64,000 bases of DNA from Symsagittifera roscoffensis (Eukaryota > Xenacoelomorpha > Acoela > Convolutidae): the NCBI RefSeq assembly GCF_963678635.1, contig NC_087063.1:32564599-32628598 (forward strand), read 5' to 3'. The notes under the pieces were generated by a model. The model saw only the letters and a list, made by a program, of their open reading frames with translations. It did not search any database and was not told the DNA's origin. Both the position numbers and the translations under genes were made by a program. Below, piece after piece: positions 1 to 11,482 of the stretch. Numbering within the stretch: position 1 is the first letter of the stretch; each line of letters starts with the position of its first letter.

Positions 1-2
1 TT

Positions 3-617
3 CGATTAGGCTCAAAAATATGCGAACGGCATAAATGCGTGTGCGGAAAATATTTTACCGAGGATGGTTGGCATGGTCTTTCTTGCCTCAAAAGTGCAGG
101 GAGATTCTTTAGGCATTCAAACCTGAATGCCCTTATAAAGCAGAATTTATCTTCTACTCACATTCCGTCTGTTTTAGAACCACGACACCTCTACAGGACC
201 GATCAGAAGCGACCAGACGGTTTGACGCTCGTTCCATGGGCTGTTGGTAAGCAGCTCTTGTGGGATGTAACGGTAGTAGAATCCTTAGCTCCTTGTAGGA
301 ATAATGCCGGGTCTGTTTGGAACCCTGGTACGGCTGCCGCTGAAGCGGAAGAGCAAAAAATTGACAAGTATAAAGATCTTGTAAATGACGTATATCTTTT
401 TCAACCGCTAGTTTTTGAAATTCAGGGCGCGGCCGGCCCCAGCACAAAAATTTTTTTGAGCAAGCTTTGTAAAAACCTAAGCATATGCACTGAGGAACCC
501 AGAGCAGGCAGTTTTTTAAAACAGAGAAGCTCCCTGGCAATACAGATTGCGAACGCCGCTTGCGTACTCGGAACAATGAATGACAAAATAACTTTCGACG
601 AAATTTTTTCTTTGTAA
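3..617 (+). CDS. 3' end of RLE-type (R2/HERO-like) non-LTR retrotransposon ORF, partial
   Basis: The frame is open from the window edge to the stop at 615-617, so the 5' part (including any reverse transcriptase) lies outside. Near the start there is a Cys/His cluster (C-V-C, nine residues, H, three residues, C). It is followed by a SAGR..RH..LN block and a KRPDG...WDVTVVE segment. The order of zinc cluster, then PD, then an acidic residue about 14 positions on matches the C-terminal restriction-like endonuclease of site-specific non-LTR retrotransposons (R2, NeSL, HERO group). The usual lysine is not obvious. The tail NAACVLGTMND is typical of this family as I remember it. It would nick target DNA and prime reverse transcription. 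Only the last ~200 codons are visible, so integrity cannot be judged. Copy 1 begins about 35 bp downstream. Confidence 0.7.
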   Translation, partial: RLGSKICERHKCVCGKYFTEDGWHGLSCLKSAGRFFRHSNLNALIKQNLSSTHIPSVLEPRHLYRTDQKRPDGLTLVPWAVGKQLLWDVTVVESLAPCRNNAGSVWNPGTAAAEAEEQKIDKYKDLVNDVYLFQPLVFEIQGAAGPSTKIFLSKLCKNLSICTEEPRAGSFLKQRSSLAIQIANAACVLGTMNDKITFDEIFSL

Positions 618-651
618 CACTTGAATATTATATTTTCTCGTGTCGAGTTGC

Positions 652-1057
652 GTGTTCTTATTGGAGAAACGTTGCGTGTTCTTTCGATTTTAATTGAAAA
701 GGACTTAAACACTTGTCATCTTCTTTTATCATTATCACTTCCATATCTAGAAAATTCCAAGGATTTTGACTGGAGTACGTGATGAAGGGACTCCTGACTG
801 TAACCTCGGTTACTATGATACTTTTTCGGGCTACTTCTTAGCAAATTATCATTAACTGGGTTTTGGGTTCAATTCATACTGAAATAGATAGCCAAGTAGT
901 TTGGCCGACATAATTTTTATTCGATGTTCAGCAGAGCGTTGGGTAAGTTTTTAAACCTCTTGTTAGAAAATGAGCACATCTTTTAACCCAAACTAATTTT
1001 CGTTGATTTTTCTGACACCCTAAGTTGTGACATTCGACCAGAATGGACAAAATGCAG
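652..1057 (+). repeat. 5' terminal direct repeat (putative LTR) of copy 1
   Basis: This stretch matches 26,533-26,935 with about 20 differences by eye. It starts near GTGTTCTTATTG and ends AATGCA(G). The 5' boundary is set by loss of similarity and is slightly uncertain because GTTGCGTGTTCTT occurs twice at the start here. The last 31 bp (1,026-1,056) also occur at 26,904-26,934 and at 41,551-41,581. No clear tRNA primer-binding site follows. The repeat could be longer at its left, since a purine-rich tract that might precede the 3' LTR lies 250 bp before 26,533. Confidence 0.65.
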
Positions 1058-1344
1058 ATTCAGCAGATTCGGAATTTTAGCAGCGAACCTTCCGAATTGA
1101 CGGTTTTAAGCAATTAACAACGTTATTGGGACAATTAGTCAAACGGTGAAGGTCAAGATATTCTGGTGTTTTGAAATTTTAGAAATTCGAAGTATGACGT
1201 CATATTTCTGAGAAACGTCAGAAATGGCCATTTTGTTAAAAAGCCGAAGAAAAACACAACAACATTAGTTGCGATAGCGATAACAACGAAAATTGTGATT
1301 GAGAAACAACAACAGATTGCAGGAATAGCAGAGACCGTTCCGAG

Positions 1345-1376
1345 TTGCAACTATTGTGTCGCTACAATAGTTGCAA
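1345..1376 (+). other. Perfect 13-bp hairpin in the leader, conserved in copy 2
   Basis: TTGCAACTATTGT at 1,345-1,357 and its exact reverse complement at 1,364-1,376 enclose a 6-nt loop. Copy 2 has the same stem at 41,871-41,902 with a partly different loop. Conservation of the stem in otherwise ~80% alike sequence suggests an RNA structure. A decayed palindromic MITE is an alternative. Confidence 0.7.
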
Positions 1377-1454
1377 GGCTGTTGCGAACAACAGTGAAGG
1401 GTGGAAGACAGCCTTCCGGAAGGAGAATAAGAGTCTTATTTCCCCGGATTCAAG

Positions 1455-4135
1455 AATCCGGAGGGGTCTCGGGACTGGAACTTTTATCATCTTATATAAA
1501 CTTTTAGCTTCCCCATTATGTCCTGAATTGAATTTAATTAACATCTGAATTCATTCTGCTAAGATGAGAAGCTAGGAGTTGGGGGAAAAGGTTGATCCAT
1601 CTTCGATGGAGATGATGATTTTTATCTACTGAACAAAAACATGAATAATTTAATAAATAGTAGTAGCCCTGATTTTAGGAGTGACCTCGTGGTCTGGGGA
1701 TACTGAGACCCAGCCATGAGCTCACTATTTCTGCATATAATCTAGTCAATTTGAGTGTTTTGACCGAAGCCGAAAGCAGTAACGTTTTTGTCGACCCGAT
1801 GTTAGAAAGACCACCGAAAGTACTGGCTTGGTAGAGACGGTTAAAAGCATGTAAAGCTCTGTTTAGACGTTGGCCAGTCACCTTAGGGCTTAGTTTTATT
1901 TTCCGTCGATATGTATCTTCCGGGCGAATGTTACATAGATGTTTTTATGGCGCTCCTGGGTGTTATTTTCTTTTAATATCATGACCGGCAGAACCGTTGA
2001 CGAGCACTCCGCGCCGAGCGGATGCTCACATTAACGCCCTAAATAGGCCTAAACCGCCGGGGCGGAAGGGTAGTTCGGAACGCGGAAGCCTTCCCGATTA
2101 CCGTGAATAGCTTTTTAACCTAGTTAAGACCGAAAATTCACGAATCAGGAAGGGTGGGGGGATCGGCCATTCCCTCGTTCCCTGAGAAATTTGTGACCAA
2201 AAACACTTAAAGATATATAAAAAACCAAACAAAAAGTAGTATAGGACCCAAGAAAAACAAAAACATAAAAAAATAACCGAAAAAACCAAAAACAGTAAAA
2301 AAGTAAAAAATCAGTAGAAATCATCCCCCCAGACAAGATGTGATCCGACCCTCCCGTTTGTTGTTGATAGATATATTGTTGTTACAGGCATTTATATCAG
2401 TCAGGATCGTTACGATCAATTTTGTAGCCCATTTGTGAGGCATTTACTGTAGGGTTATTTGAGCATTTAAGCACGTTAATGATAAATTGCGCTCAATCCG
2501 GAAGGGTCAGCTGATTTGCGCTCAATCCGGAGGGGTCTTGGGAGAAGACTAATCCGGCAAGCAGTACAAGGAGCAACAAGAAGGGGCTCAATGACAACAA
2601 CAATCGACTGTTGGGTATCGTTAACAAGTTTTGTATCCCTTTTGGCACAAAAATTAAGATAGTAATCTGTGGGGTGCTCGACAGTGCTGCACTGTAGTGA
2701 CCCTTCACCGAACTGCGAATATCCGAGTTAAGCACCTCAATTCGGAAATTAAACAAACCCGGAGGGGTATAGTATTACTTAAATTATTACTTATATAGCC
2801 TATATTAATACTCCTATATCGTTTTTCAGTGAAAAACACAGAAAGCAGACCGGTTTTTAGGGTCAAAATAGCAATATTTTGAACCCCCCACAAGTCGCGA
2901 TTTTTGAGATATCGATATTTTTTGAAACGGAAAGAAGAGCGCTAAAGTAGTGTGTTACATCGTAACTGCACTACTATAAAAGATAGAACCGGTTAAGTTT
3001 AGTTCGGAAGTGGTTGGAACTATTTTGGTACCGAAAACCGAATTTTCGCGATTTTTGATAGTACGAAACACTGTAAAATCAGAAACTTTTTTAAACTTTT
3101 TGAGTTAGGACAGTAAAAATAGTTGTTCGGACAACGTCCACTAGTGAATCTACAAGTTTTAAAACCCGCTTCCCGAAAGCCTTCCGGGTTGCAGAGAAAT
3201 CGAACTTAACGTGTTTGATTTGGTGGATTCATCAATCCGGAGGGGTACAGGTAGCATAGTTTTTCGCAAATTTTTTCAACTAAAGCGTTTTGGATCGGGT
3301 CTTTTGCATTGAACTAGAAGAGTATAGGCCTTCTGAGCTCGGATCAATCATTTTTAGGTCGAAAAGAACAGAATTGCGGAAAAAGTTAGGCGGAACCTAT
3401 AAGAGAGAAATTTTTTGACTTTAGAAAAAAGACGTTTTGGTTAATAACTTTGGAACTACTGGACAGATATAATTATTCTTGGTACCAATAGATCAGAAAT
3501 TAGCTGAGCTTACTGATAGGGACAATTTTTTCAAAAAGTAAGTGTGAAAAGTTTTTGAGATTGTTTTTAGCAAATTCACCAATTTGGGAGGGTAGACCCT
3601 TCACGTTTTATAAAAAAATTTTTAGGAAAGCCCTTACACCCCTACCAAAAAGTAATAGCGATTGAATAAAGTAATTTTAGGCTGTTCTAGACGAAAAGGG
3701 AAGGCTAAAGGCACAAGAAAACCTTAATCGAGCCGAAGTTGGGCTAGCGATAAGACCCTTCACCGTTAGCGTGAATTGTCAAATAAGAGGCTTAACTTCA
3801 ATCCGGAAGGGTCTAGGAAAGGATCACATACCCTTCCTAGTTAATTTAAAAAGCGTAATAGCATCGGAGAACGTATCCGGAGGGGTATAAGTCGAAAGAA
3901 GGAAATCTCCGAATAGCTGCTTTTACAAAACCAGAGGGCTCCCAATCCGGAGGGGTCAAAATTTTTTTCAAATTCGGAGGGGTCCGAATCCGGAGGGGTC
4001 TTATATTTGCTAACTCAGAGGGGTCCCAATCCGGAGGGGTCTTATATTTGCTAACTCAGAGGGGTTCCAATCCGGAGGGGTCTTAATTTTGCCAATCCGG
4101 AAGGGTCCTATTTTTGCCAATCCGGAGGGGTATTA
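1455..4135 (+). repeat. Dispersed AATCCGGAGGGGTC motif array, copy 1 leader
   Basis: The 14-mer AATCCGGAGGGGTC, or one- to two-base variants, occurs at about 1,455, 2,495, 2,524, 2,757, 3,233, 3,800, 3,880, 3,943, 3,972, 3,989, 4,013, 4,030, 4,056, 4,072, 4,097 and 4,118. Spacing is irregular upstream and tightens to 20-40 bp near 3,940-4,135. Opposite-sense forms (GACCCTTC) also occur, so stem pairing is possible. The copy 2 leader has an equivalent array. Confidence 0.8.
2002..2027 (+). other. GC-rich leader hairpin, identical in copy 2
   Basis: GAGCA-C-TCCGC, loop GCCGA, GCGGA-TGCTC forms a 10-bp stem with one bulged C. It is identical at 42,538-42,563 although the surroundings differ. 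The following 100 bp (GCCGGGGCGG, then GGAAGCCTTCC) are also well conserved. An RNA packaging, dimerisation or translation element is an inference. Confidence 0.65.
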
Positions 4136-4453
4136 TTTTATTAAAGGACTTAGGTAAACAGAAGAAAGACTACAGGGAGAGGTATTAGGTTATTAGCAGA
4201 CAGGCTAGGAATCAGTGACTGCTTTGGTAACTTGCCTTTCAATAAAGACCGGACCAAAACAAAACAGGTCCGAACTCGGATATTCGCGACACTAAGTCTA
4301 AACTAAAAAGAGCGTAATTCATTGGTGTGGATTGAAACCCAATACGTTTTTGTGAAAAGTGACTGGCCTGAGGATTTTAGTAGGTCTAGCTCGGGCAGTC
4401 CGAAGGCAGATAGGTAAAACAGTACTCGGTGGGTGCAATAGACGCCCACTTGA

Positions 4454-7400
4454 GAAAATTACTGCCTTCAAAGTTTTGTCTGTTTGGTGCAGCACCAAGC
4501 AGGGAAAGCTTTTTCTTTAAAATACAAGTTCGACTATTGTACTGAGACCGACTGAGAGTACAACACACATACGTTTTTTTTATAGAGGTATTAATATTCT
4601 GTCATAAAAAATTTTTTTTTTGTTTTTGATTTTAAATCAACATAATTTATGCTTGATTAGGTAGTGAGTACACTATCTTTTAAATTGACTGATAACATCA
4701 TATTGTGCTAGTCCTCAAACCTTACGACCGATAATCGGTTAGTGTGAATAAATTATATACAAACTGTACTCTGATAACATACAAGGATTCGTGGTCACTA
4801 TTTAATAGAATCTTGTGAAATTTATTGTGTTGTGTCATTATTATTGATAGTCAAACTATAAAGTCACTAGCAATCAAATTGAGTGTATAGGCATTAAGAA
4901 ATGACAAATTGAGAATGAGTCTAGACAAGTCAAGGATACCTAAACGAGGTAATAGCTCTAGGAAATTCATACCTAAAAAGCAAAGAAAAACAATGACCGA
5001 CCCTTTTGTGGATCGGATCAAACGAGCCCGGACCGACAAAGGGGAGACAGTTTCAGGCAGAATGGTTGAAACGAGGAGTCAGAAGACCTCAGAAGAGAGA
5101 AAAGAAATGTTAGAAGTGGAGGTCAAAACGAACCAGGCCATGAATGACAACCAGGAAGTACATGGACTGGAAGGGAGAGGCAGAAGGCTGGCGAGTGAAT
5201 CTACTCCGGTAGAACAAGGCCATGATTTTGCCACTTCCACCGGGACATTGGATCGAGAGGAGATGTCGGAACTGTTCGACATTTCAACTGAAATAGTGGC
5301 AACTAGAAGATCTCCAACAGACAACACCATGATGGCATGCGGGACTGAGAAACAAACAACGTCCTCATCGTTCTCAGAAAGAATGAGGAACACCTTAGGA
5401 AACATCTTTCCATTCACCATGGGAGTGGGCACAGGAAATGAAGGTGAATCCCAGGAGGAGGAGGAGGACGAAGAAGAGCAAGTGGACTTTTGGTCTCAAG
5501 TCAGCCTCAATAGTTCGACCCAGGAGAATGAGGCATACGTCGAAAGAGAGACTGGAACCATGGACAAATTTGGTGTGGTGAGAACGATAAGCAAAGAGGT
5601 AAACACACCGGGCCAGTCGAGAGGCTTCGCGATTATGACAAATTCAGAGCCGCAAACTGGGGAGAGTAGAAACAAAGGGCTAGGCAACGCATTGGCGAAT
5701 CCTTAAGTGGATAAAGAAAAGACGTCGAGGCAGAGACTCAAGGCCCGAATCTCGACCAGCACGAAGCTACCTGGGTCCGACAGGGTTACACCGCCACTAT
5801 TGACGCCACTCGTGGATAACGGGGCAGCACTAGAAGAAGCCTTGAACAACATAGTGGGCAGTATAGGAGAACAAAATGAACAGATCCCATAAGAATGAGT
5901 GAACTAGAAAGGGCAGTTCACATTGAAAGAGAAAGTCTGCGGGAAGAAATAAACCGCAATAGACAAGAAGTTAGTAGGAGCAAAAAACGCTTGAAAGAAA
6001 GAACGGACAAGCACATAGCGAAGAACTTGTCGCGAATGACAAGAGAAGCGGAACAGAGAGAGTTACGCTTAAGAGACGACATGGAGAAGTTAAGAATTCA
6101 GCAAGAGCAGTCTCTTGGGACTCTTGACACAAAGATAGACGCGATGATGGAGAGGCGAACTCAGGCTATCTTGGATAGGTTGGACGGGCTACTAGGCAGC
6201 AAGAGTGGACAAAAAGAAGGGGAACCGAACTCGGGAGGTCCCAGCAGGGAGCCGAAGGTGAACTTCAATGACCATCAAAGGAAGAGGACATATGGATCCA
6301 CTAGAGGTAGGGGCAGTTCATCAGGCTATGCCACAAGGGACTATAGAGGGGCCCGAACAGTAGAGCAAGTTCAACGGGGAACAGACAGACCTCTAAGGAA
6401 CGACCAACGCAAGGCACACATGCGACTGGGAGAAGTGATTCCGGTAACAGGAGACATGCGAGCCCAGGGAGGAGTCATGTGGGCCAAGGGGGAAACACTC
6501 ACGGCGATTCGGATTGCAGGGATGCACCGAATACAGAGCCTTTGACAAGGTGTGAGGACACTCAGACGGGACACTCAAGGGATGCTATGGCAATGGCCAC
6601 AGCCTTTGAACCCCTAAACAGGTCTTTAGAGACATTCCTTACAAGGATATCCAGAACCAATGAACGCAGTGAGAAGTCCAGAAGAGTCTTTAAGAAACCA
6701 AGATGCTACAAAGACGAATCTGATGGCTACATTGATACCTGGATAGAGGTAATGAAACTGCATTTCGAAGAAGAGGACTTGTCGGAAAGACAAGAATGCA
6801 GTGCACTCACCAGTAACTTGGAAGGGACAGCCCTGAACTGTGTCATGGCCAAGAAGCAATATCAGCGTGACACAGCCGAGAAAATCTTCGAAATCTTGTT
6901 AAACCGTTTTGGATCAGGGGTGCAGGATCAGGGGTTTGGATCAGGGGTTTGAAAATTACTGCCTTCAAAGTTTTGTCTGTTTGGTGCAGCACCAAGCAGG
7001 GAAAGCTTTTTCTTTAAAATACAAGTTCGACTATTGTACTGCGACCGACTGAGAGTACAACACACATACGTTTTTTTTTATAGAGGTATTAATATTCTGT
7101 CATAAAAAAATTTTTTTTTTGTTTTTGATTTTAAATCAACATAATTTATGCTTGATTAGGTAGTGAGTACACTATCTTTTAAATTGACTGATAACATCAT
7201 ATTGTGCTAGTCCTCAAACCTTACGACCGATAATCGGTTAGTGTGAATAAATTATATACAAACTGTACTCTGATAACATACAAGGATTCGTGGTCACTAT
7301 TTAATAGAATCTTGTGAAATTTATTGTGTTGTGTCATTATTATTGATAGTCAAACTATAAAGTCACTAGCAATCGAATTGAGTGTATAGGCATTAAGAAA

Positions 7401-9427
7401 TGACAAATTGAGAATGAGTCTAGACAAGTCAAGGATACCTAAACGAGGTAATAGCTCTAGGAAATTCATACCTAAAAAGCAAAGAAAAACAATGACCGAC
7501 CCTTTTGTGGATCGGATCAAACGAGCCCGGGCCGACAAAGGGGAGACGGTTTCAGGCAGAATGGTTGAAACGAGGAGTCAGAAGACCTCAGAAGAGAGAA
7601 AAGAAATGTTAGAAGTGGAGGTCAAAACGAACCAGGCCATGAATGACAACCAGGAAGTACATGGACTGGAAGGGAGAGGCAGAAGGCTGGCGAGTGAATC
7701 TACTCCGGTAGAACAAGGCCATGATTTTGCCACTTCCACCGGGACATTGGATCGAGAGGAGATGTCGGAACTGTTCGACATTTCAACTGAAATAGTGGCA
7801 ACTAGAAGATCTCCAACAGACAACACCATGATGGCATGCGGGACTGAGAAACAAACAACGTCCTCATCGTTCTCAGAAAGAATGAGGAACACCTTAGGAA
7901 ACATCTTTCCATTCACCATGGGAGTGGCCACAGGAAATGAAGGTGAATCCCAGGAGGAGGAGGAGGAGGACGAAGAAGAGCAAGTGGACTTTTGGTCTCA
8001 AGTCAGCCTCAATAGTTCGACCCAGGAGAATGAGGCATACGTCGAAAGAGAGACTGGAACCATGGACAAATTTGGTGTGGTGAGAACGATAAGCAAAGAG
8101 GTAAACACACCGGGCCAGTCGAGAGGCTTCGCGATTATGACAAATTCAGAGCCGCAAACTGGGGAGAGTAGAAACAAAGGGCTAGGCAACGCATTGGCGA
8201 ATCCTTAAGTGGATAAAGAAAAGACGTCGAGGCAGAGAGTCAAGGCCCGAATCTCGACCAGCACGAAGCTACCTGGGTCCGACAGGGTTACACCGCCACT
8301 ATTGACGCCACTCGTGGATAACGGGGCAGCACTAGAAGAAGCCTTGAACAACATAGTGGGCAGTATAGGAGAACAAAATGAACAGATCCCATAAGAATGA
8401 GTGAACTAGAAAGGGCAGTTCACATTGAAAGAGAAAGTCTGCGGGAAGAAATAAACCGCAATAGACAAGAAGTTAGTAGGAGCAAAAAACGCTTGAAAGA
8501 AAGAACGGACAAGCACATAGCGAAGAACTTGTCGCGAATGACAAGAGAAGCGGAACAGAGAGAGTTACGCTTAAGAGACGACATGGAGAAGTTAAGAATT
8601 CAGCAAGAGCAGTCTCTTGGGACTCTTGACACAAAGATAGACGCGATGATGGAGAGGCGAACTCAGGCTATCTTGGATAGGTTGGACGGGCTACTAGGCA
8701 GCAAGAGTGGACAAAAAGAAGGGGAACCGAACTCGGGAGGTCCCAGCAGGGAGCCGAAGGTGAACTTCAATGACCATCAAAGGAAGAGGACATATGGATC
8801 CACTAGAGGTAGGGGCAGTTCATCAGGCTATGCCACAAGGGACTATAGAGGGGCCCGAACAGTAGAGCAAGTTCAACGGGGAACAGACAGACCTCTAAGG
8901 AACGACCAACGCAAGGCACACATGCGACTGGGAGAAGTGATTCCGGTAACAGGAGACATGCGAGCCCAGGGAGGAGTCATGTGGGCCAAGGGGGAAACAC
9001 TCACGGCGATTCGGATTGCAGGGATGCACCGAATACAAAGCCTTTGACAAGGTGTGAGGACACTCAGACGGGACACTCAAGGGATGCTATGGCAATGGCC
9101 ACAGCCTTTGAACCCCTAAACAGGTCTTTAGAGACATTCCTTACAAGGATATCCAGAACCAATGAACGCAGTGAGAAGTCCAGAAGAGTCTTTAAGAAAC
9201 CAAGATGCTACAAAGACGAATCTGATGGCTGTATTGATACCTGGATAGAGGTAATGAAACTGCATTTCGAAGAAGAGGACTTGTCGGAAAGACAAGAATG
9301 CAGTGCACTCACCAGTAACTTGGAAGGGACAGCCCTGAACTGTGTCATGGCCAAGAAGCAATATCAGCGTGACACAGCCGAGAAAATCTTCGAAATCTTG
9401 TTAAACCGTTTTGGATCAGGGGTGCAG
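4454..9427 (+). repeat. 2.5-kb tandem duplication inside copy 1
   Basis: Segment 4,454-6,925 (end of leader plus most of gag) recurs at 6,951-9,427 with only a handful of differences: two T-run changes, one extra GAG codon and about five substitutions. The junction 6,926-6,950 is filler made of GGATCAGGGGTTT units copied from the end of the first unit. Both units share the same stop codons, so duplication came after the pseudogenising mutations. Absent from copy 2. Confidence 0.9.
4909..6925 (+). pseudogene. gag: gag, first duplicated unit (pseudogene)
   Basis: The ATG at 4,909 starts the same N-terminus as copy 2 (SLDKSRIPKRGNSSRKFIP). An in-frame TAA at 5,704 interrupts the frame, then a one-base deletion near 5,888 shifts it, and another shift follows near 6,340-6,545. 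In order the pieces encode an acidic, Ser/Thr-rich N-terminal region with a run of Glu, a coiled coil (5,895-6,180), a basic Arg/Gly/Ser stretch, and the first half of a Retrotrans_gag-like capsid region. The unit ends at the duplication junction. Confidence 0.85.
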
Positions 9428-9628
9428 GGGCACCAGGCGATGATGCGCTTCGAGAAACGGAGGCATCGAGAGGATGAAACGATAGACAAGTTTCTAGACG
9501 ACTTGGAAATGCTGAGAAGGATCAACCTGGCAGTAGCCTCAAAATTCATCGATGGTGTGAAGAATGATGAACTTCGGACAATGGTGGCAACGCATCACAC
9601 ACCAAGGCGCCAACACCAGGGGAGTTGA
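7408..9628 (+). pseudogene. gag: gag, second duplicated unit (pseudogene)
   Basis: This repeats the first unit with the same TAA (8,206-8,208) and the same frameshifts, then continues past the junction into the rest of the capsid-like region. Relative to copy 2 a ~30-bp deletion near 9,519 removes the segment equivalent to RRSQPDES, and a further deletion near 9,600 shifts the frame and ends the ORF at 9,626. The capsid would normally assemble virus-like particles; this copy cannot make an intact one. Confidence 0.85.
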
Positions 9629-9694
9629 GGCTCAAGTCAAAAGAATATATTTTATTGAAACCTCCTTCGAGATCTGGTTAATATAAGAACAATT

Positions 9695-11467
9695 ATGGCA
9701 ATTTTAACAATGGGGCCAGCAAACCAAGGGAACAACTGGTACAAACCGAGGGATGATATGGACAAGAGACGCTCTTGTGCCAATTGCAGTTCAACAGACC
9801 ATCATGTGTCGGCATGCCCAACTTACAAACAAGGCATGAAAGCAATAGGCTTTAGCCTCGAGGACGAAGATGCGTCAGAATTGGATCATGAGGATTTCAT
9901 GAGAGGAGTAATTGCAAAATTCGGCCCGAAGTGTTTCTTTTGCAACTTGGAAGGTCATTTTAAATCAGATTGTCCGCAATTCTGGGATGCAGTGGCAGAC
10001 ATCAAGCATCCAAGGCATGAAGAAGCGTTGTCAGGAGTGAAAGCCAGCAAGGCTCGCCTGTTGAGTGAAGTGGAGGCACGCAGAAAAGACAAACCTCAAG
10101 AGCTGGCGACGAAGAAAATGCAAGCGGTAACTGAAGAGACACGTGAACCGGAACCAGTGACTGCGGCTGATGACTTCAAGATTGATTATAGGGCAGCCGC
10201 GAGGGATGCTCTAAATAGAGTGCAGCAGGAACTGGTGACGAATGAGATCGAACAAAAAGTGAAACTCGAACTGGAGAATGAGAAACTGCAGGAACAACTG
10301 AATGCCTTCGAAGCAACGGAGGTCGAGGAGACTAAAGTACCAAGCAGTTTGAGCATGAAACTTAATGTGATCTCCGGTCAGAGGTTCGGCATGGCGCCAC
10401 AAGGAAGCAAGATAATTTCAGTGGCTGGACACCAGTTAATCAGAAATCTGAGTGAACCATCCGAGTTCACTTTGATGCATTTGGACACATATGCAGATTA
10501 TCTGAGGCAGGTGGAGCCACGCACTGAGTCGAGAGCTGTGCGAGCACTACTAATAACGGGTGGCCCTCGCACAAAGAAACTTCATGGACGCTACCTGGAG
10601 GTCTATGGGCCGTATCAAGTGACGCTGAACGTGGATGGGATCAGTATCTACACTAGGACTTATGTAACAACAGACAGTGACCAGATAGGGCAGATCTATT
10701 TGGGTGAGGAGGAACTCAAAGTCCGCAGGATAGGCCATGACGCCATGATGGAACAAGATGCAGTACACATTGGGTATGAAGCAGATGTGACCGCACATCT
10801 GCTCGACACCAACGGAAAGAAAATCGGAGTCACAGGGCTTCTGGACACAGGAGCGGTAGTGAGTGTGATGCCGATAAAAACTTGGGAAAGAATGGGCTTC
10901 ACGAGGGAAGATCTAATTCCAACGAATCTCCGACTGGCCGCCGCCAATCGAGGAGCGATCTACGTAGCCGGAAGAACACCAATAACGGTTCTCCACATGG
11001 GAGGACGGGATCTTTGGATGAGCTTCCTGGTGGTAGAAATTTTGGACGACGCCGACCAATTCATATTGGGCAGAGATTTCGTCAGGAATTTTGACGTGAT
11101 GATTGACTTGAACAACGGTCTGATACGGATTAGAAACCCGGACCGGAAGTATGTTAAGAAACCAATTAATAGGATAATAACAGACGAAAACAAGGTCCCA
11201 ATTTTTTTAGATAGAAAAGTGAAGCTACAGCCAGGACAAGCTGTGGGGGCAATTTTTAGAATGAGAAATTTAAATTCGTTAAGCGATAGTAAACAGGTTT
11301 GTCTAGTACCGAATCCAAATAGTCAGAGTTCGGTGATTTTAGGCCGGAGCTTCTCGGTAACGCGAAACGGACTGCTTGTCAGTGTGTTATTGAACACACT
11401 GGACACCACGGTTTCAATCCAGCGTGGAAAGAAGCTTGGTTACGCTTTGCCGATCTGGACCGACTAA
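9695..11467 (+). pseudogene. pol: Nucleocapsid and protease section of copy 1 pol
   Basis: A 590-codon open stretch. It carries two zinc knuckles of type CX2CX4HX4C (CANCSSTDHH.., then CFFCNLEGHFKSDC), a Lys/Glu-rich helical linker, and an aspartic protease with LLDTGAVVSVMP and the later FILGRDFV element. These are the RNA-binding and polyprotein-cleaving parts of Gag-Pol. Relative to copy 2 it lacks a dipeptide after GSKI and ends at an in-frame TAA (11,465) where copy 2 reads Tyr. The ATG here is just the first internal methionine. Confidence 0.88.
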
Positions 11468-11482
11468 GAGGAGACACAAAAC

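Larger units (their letters stand above)
1058..4908 (+). other. Long noncoding leader of copy 1
   Basis: About 3.85 kb of AT-rich sequence separates the terminal repeat from the gag start. Short ORFs here are not conserved against the copy 2 leader (41,582-45,404). Instead it shows a motif array (AATCCGGAGGGGTC and variants), two conserved hairpins (1,345-1,376; 2,002-2,027), and an A-rich tract around 2,205-2,320 that is also conserved. It may be a true 5' UTR with packaging and translation signals, or part of a very long LTR; the head-to-tail arrangement of the two copies prevents a decision. Confidence 0.6.

Noticed and set aside
1026-1070. Primer-binding site TGGACAAAATGCAG after the 5' LTR
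   Set aside because: The same bases occur inside the right-hand repeat (26,923-26,935), so they are not clearly internal, and I could not match them with confidence to a tRNA 3' end.
2205-2320. A-rich tract in the leader as a poly(A) tail of an inserted retrocopy
   Set aside because: It is conserved at the same place in copy 2, is interrupted by other bases, and no upstream coding fragment or flanking duplication accompanies it.
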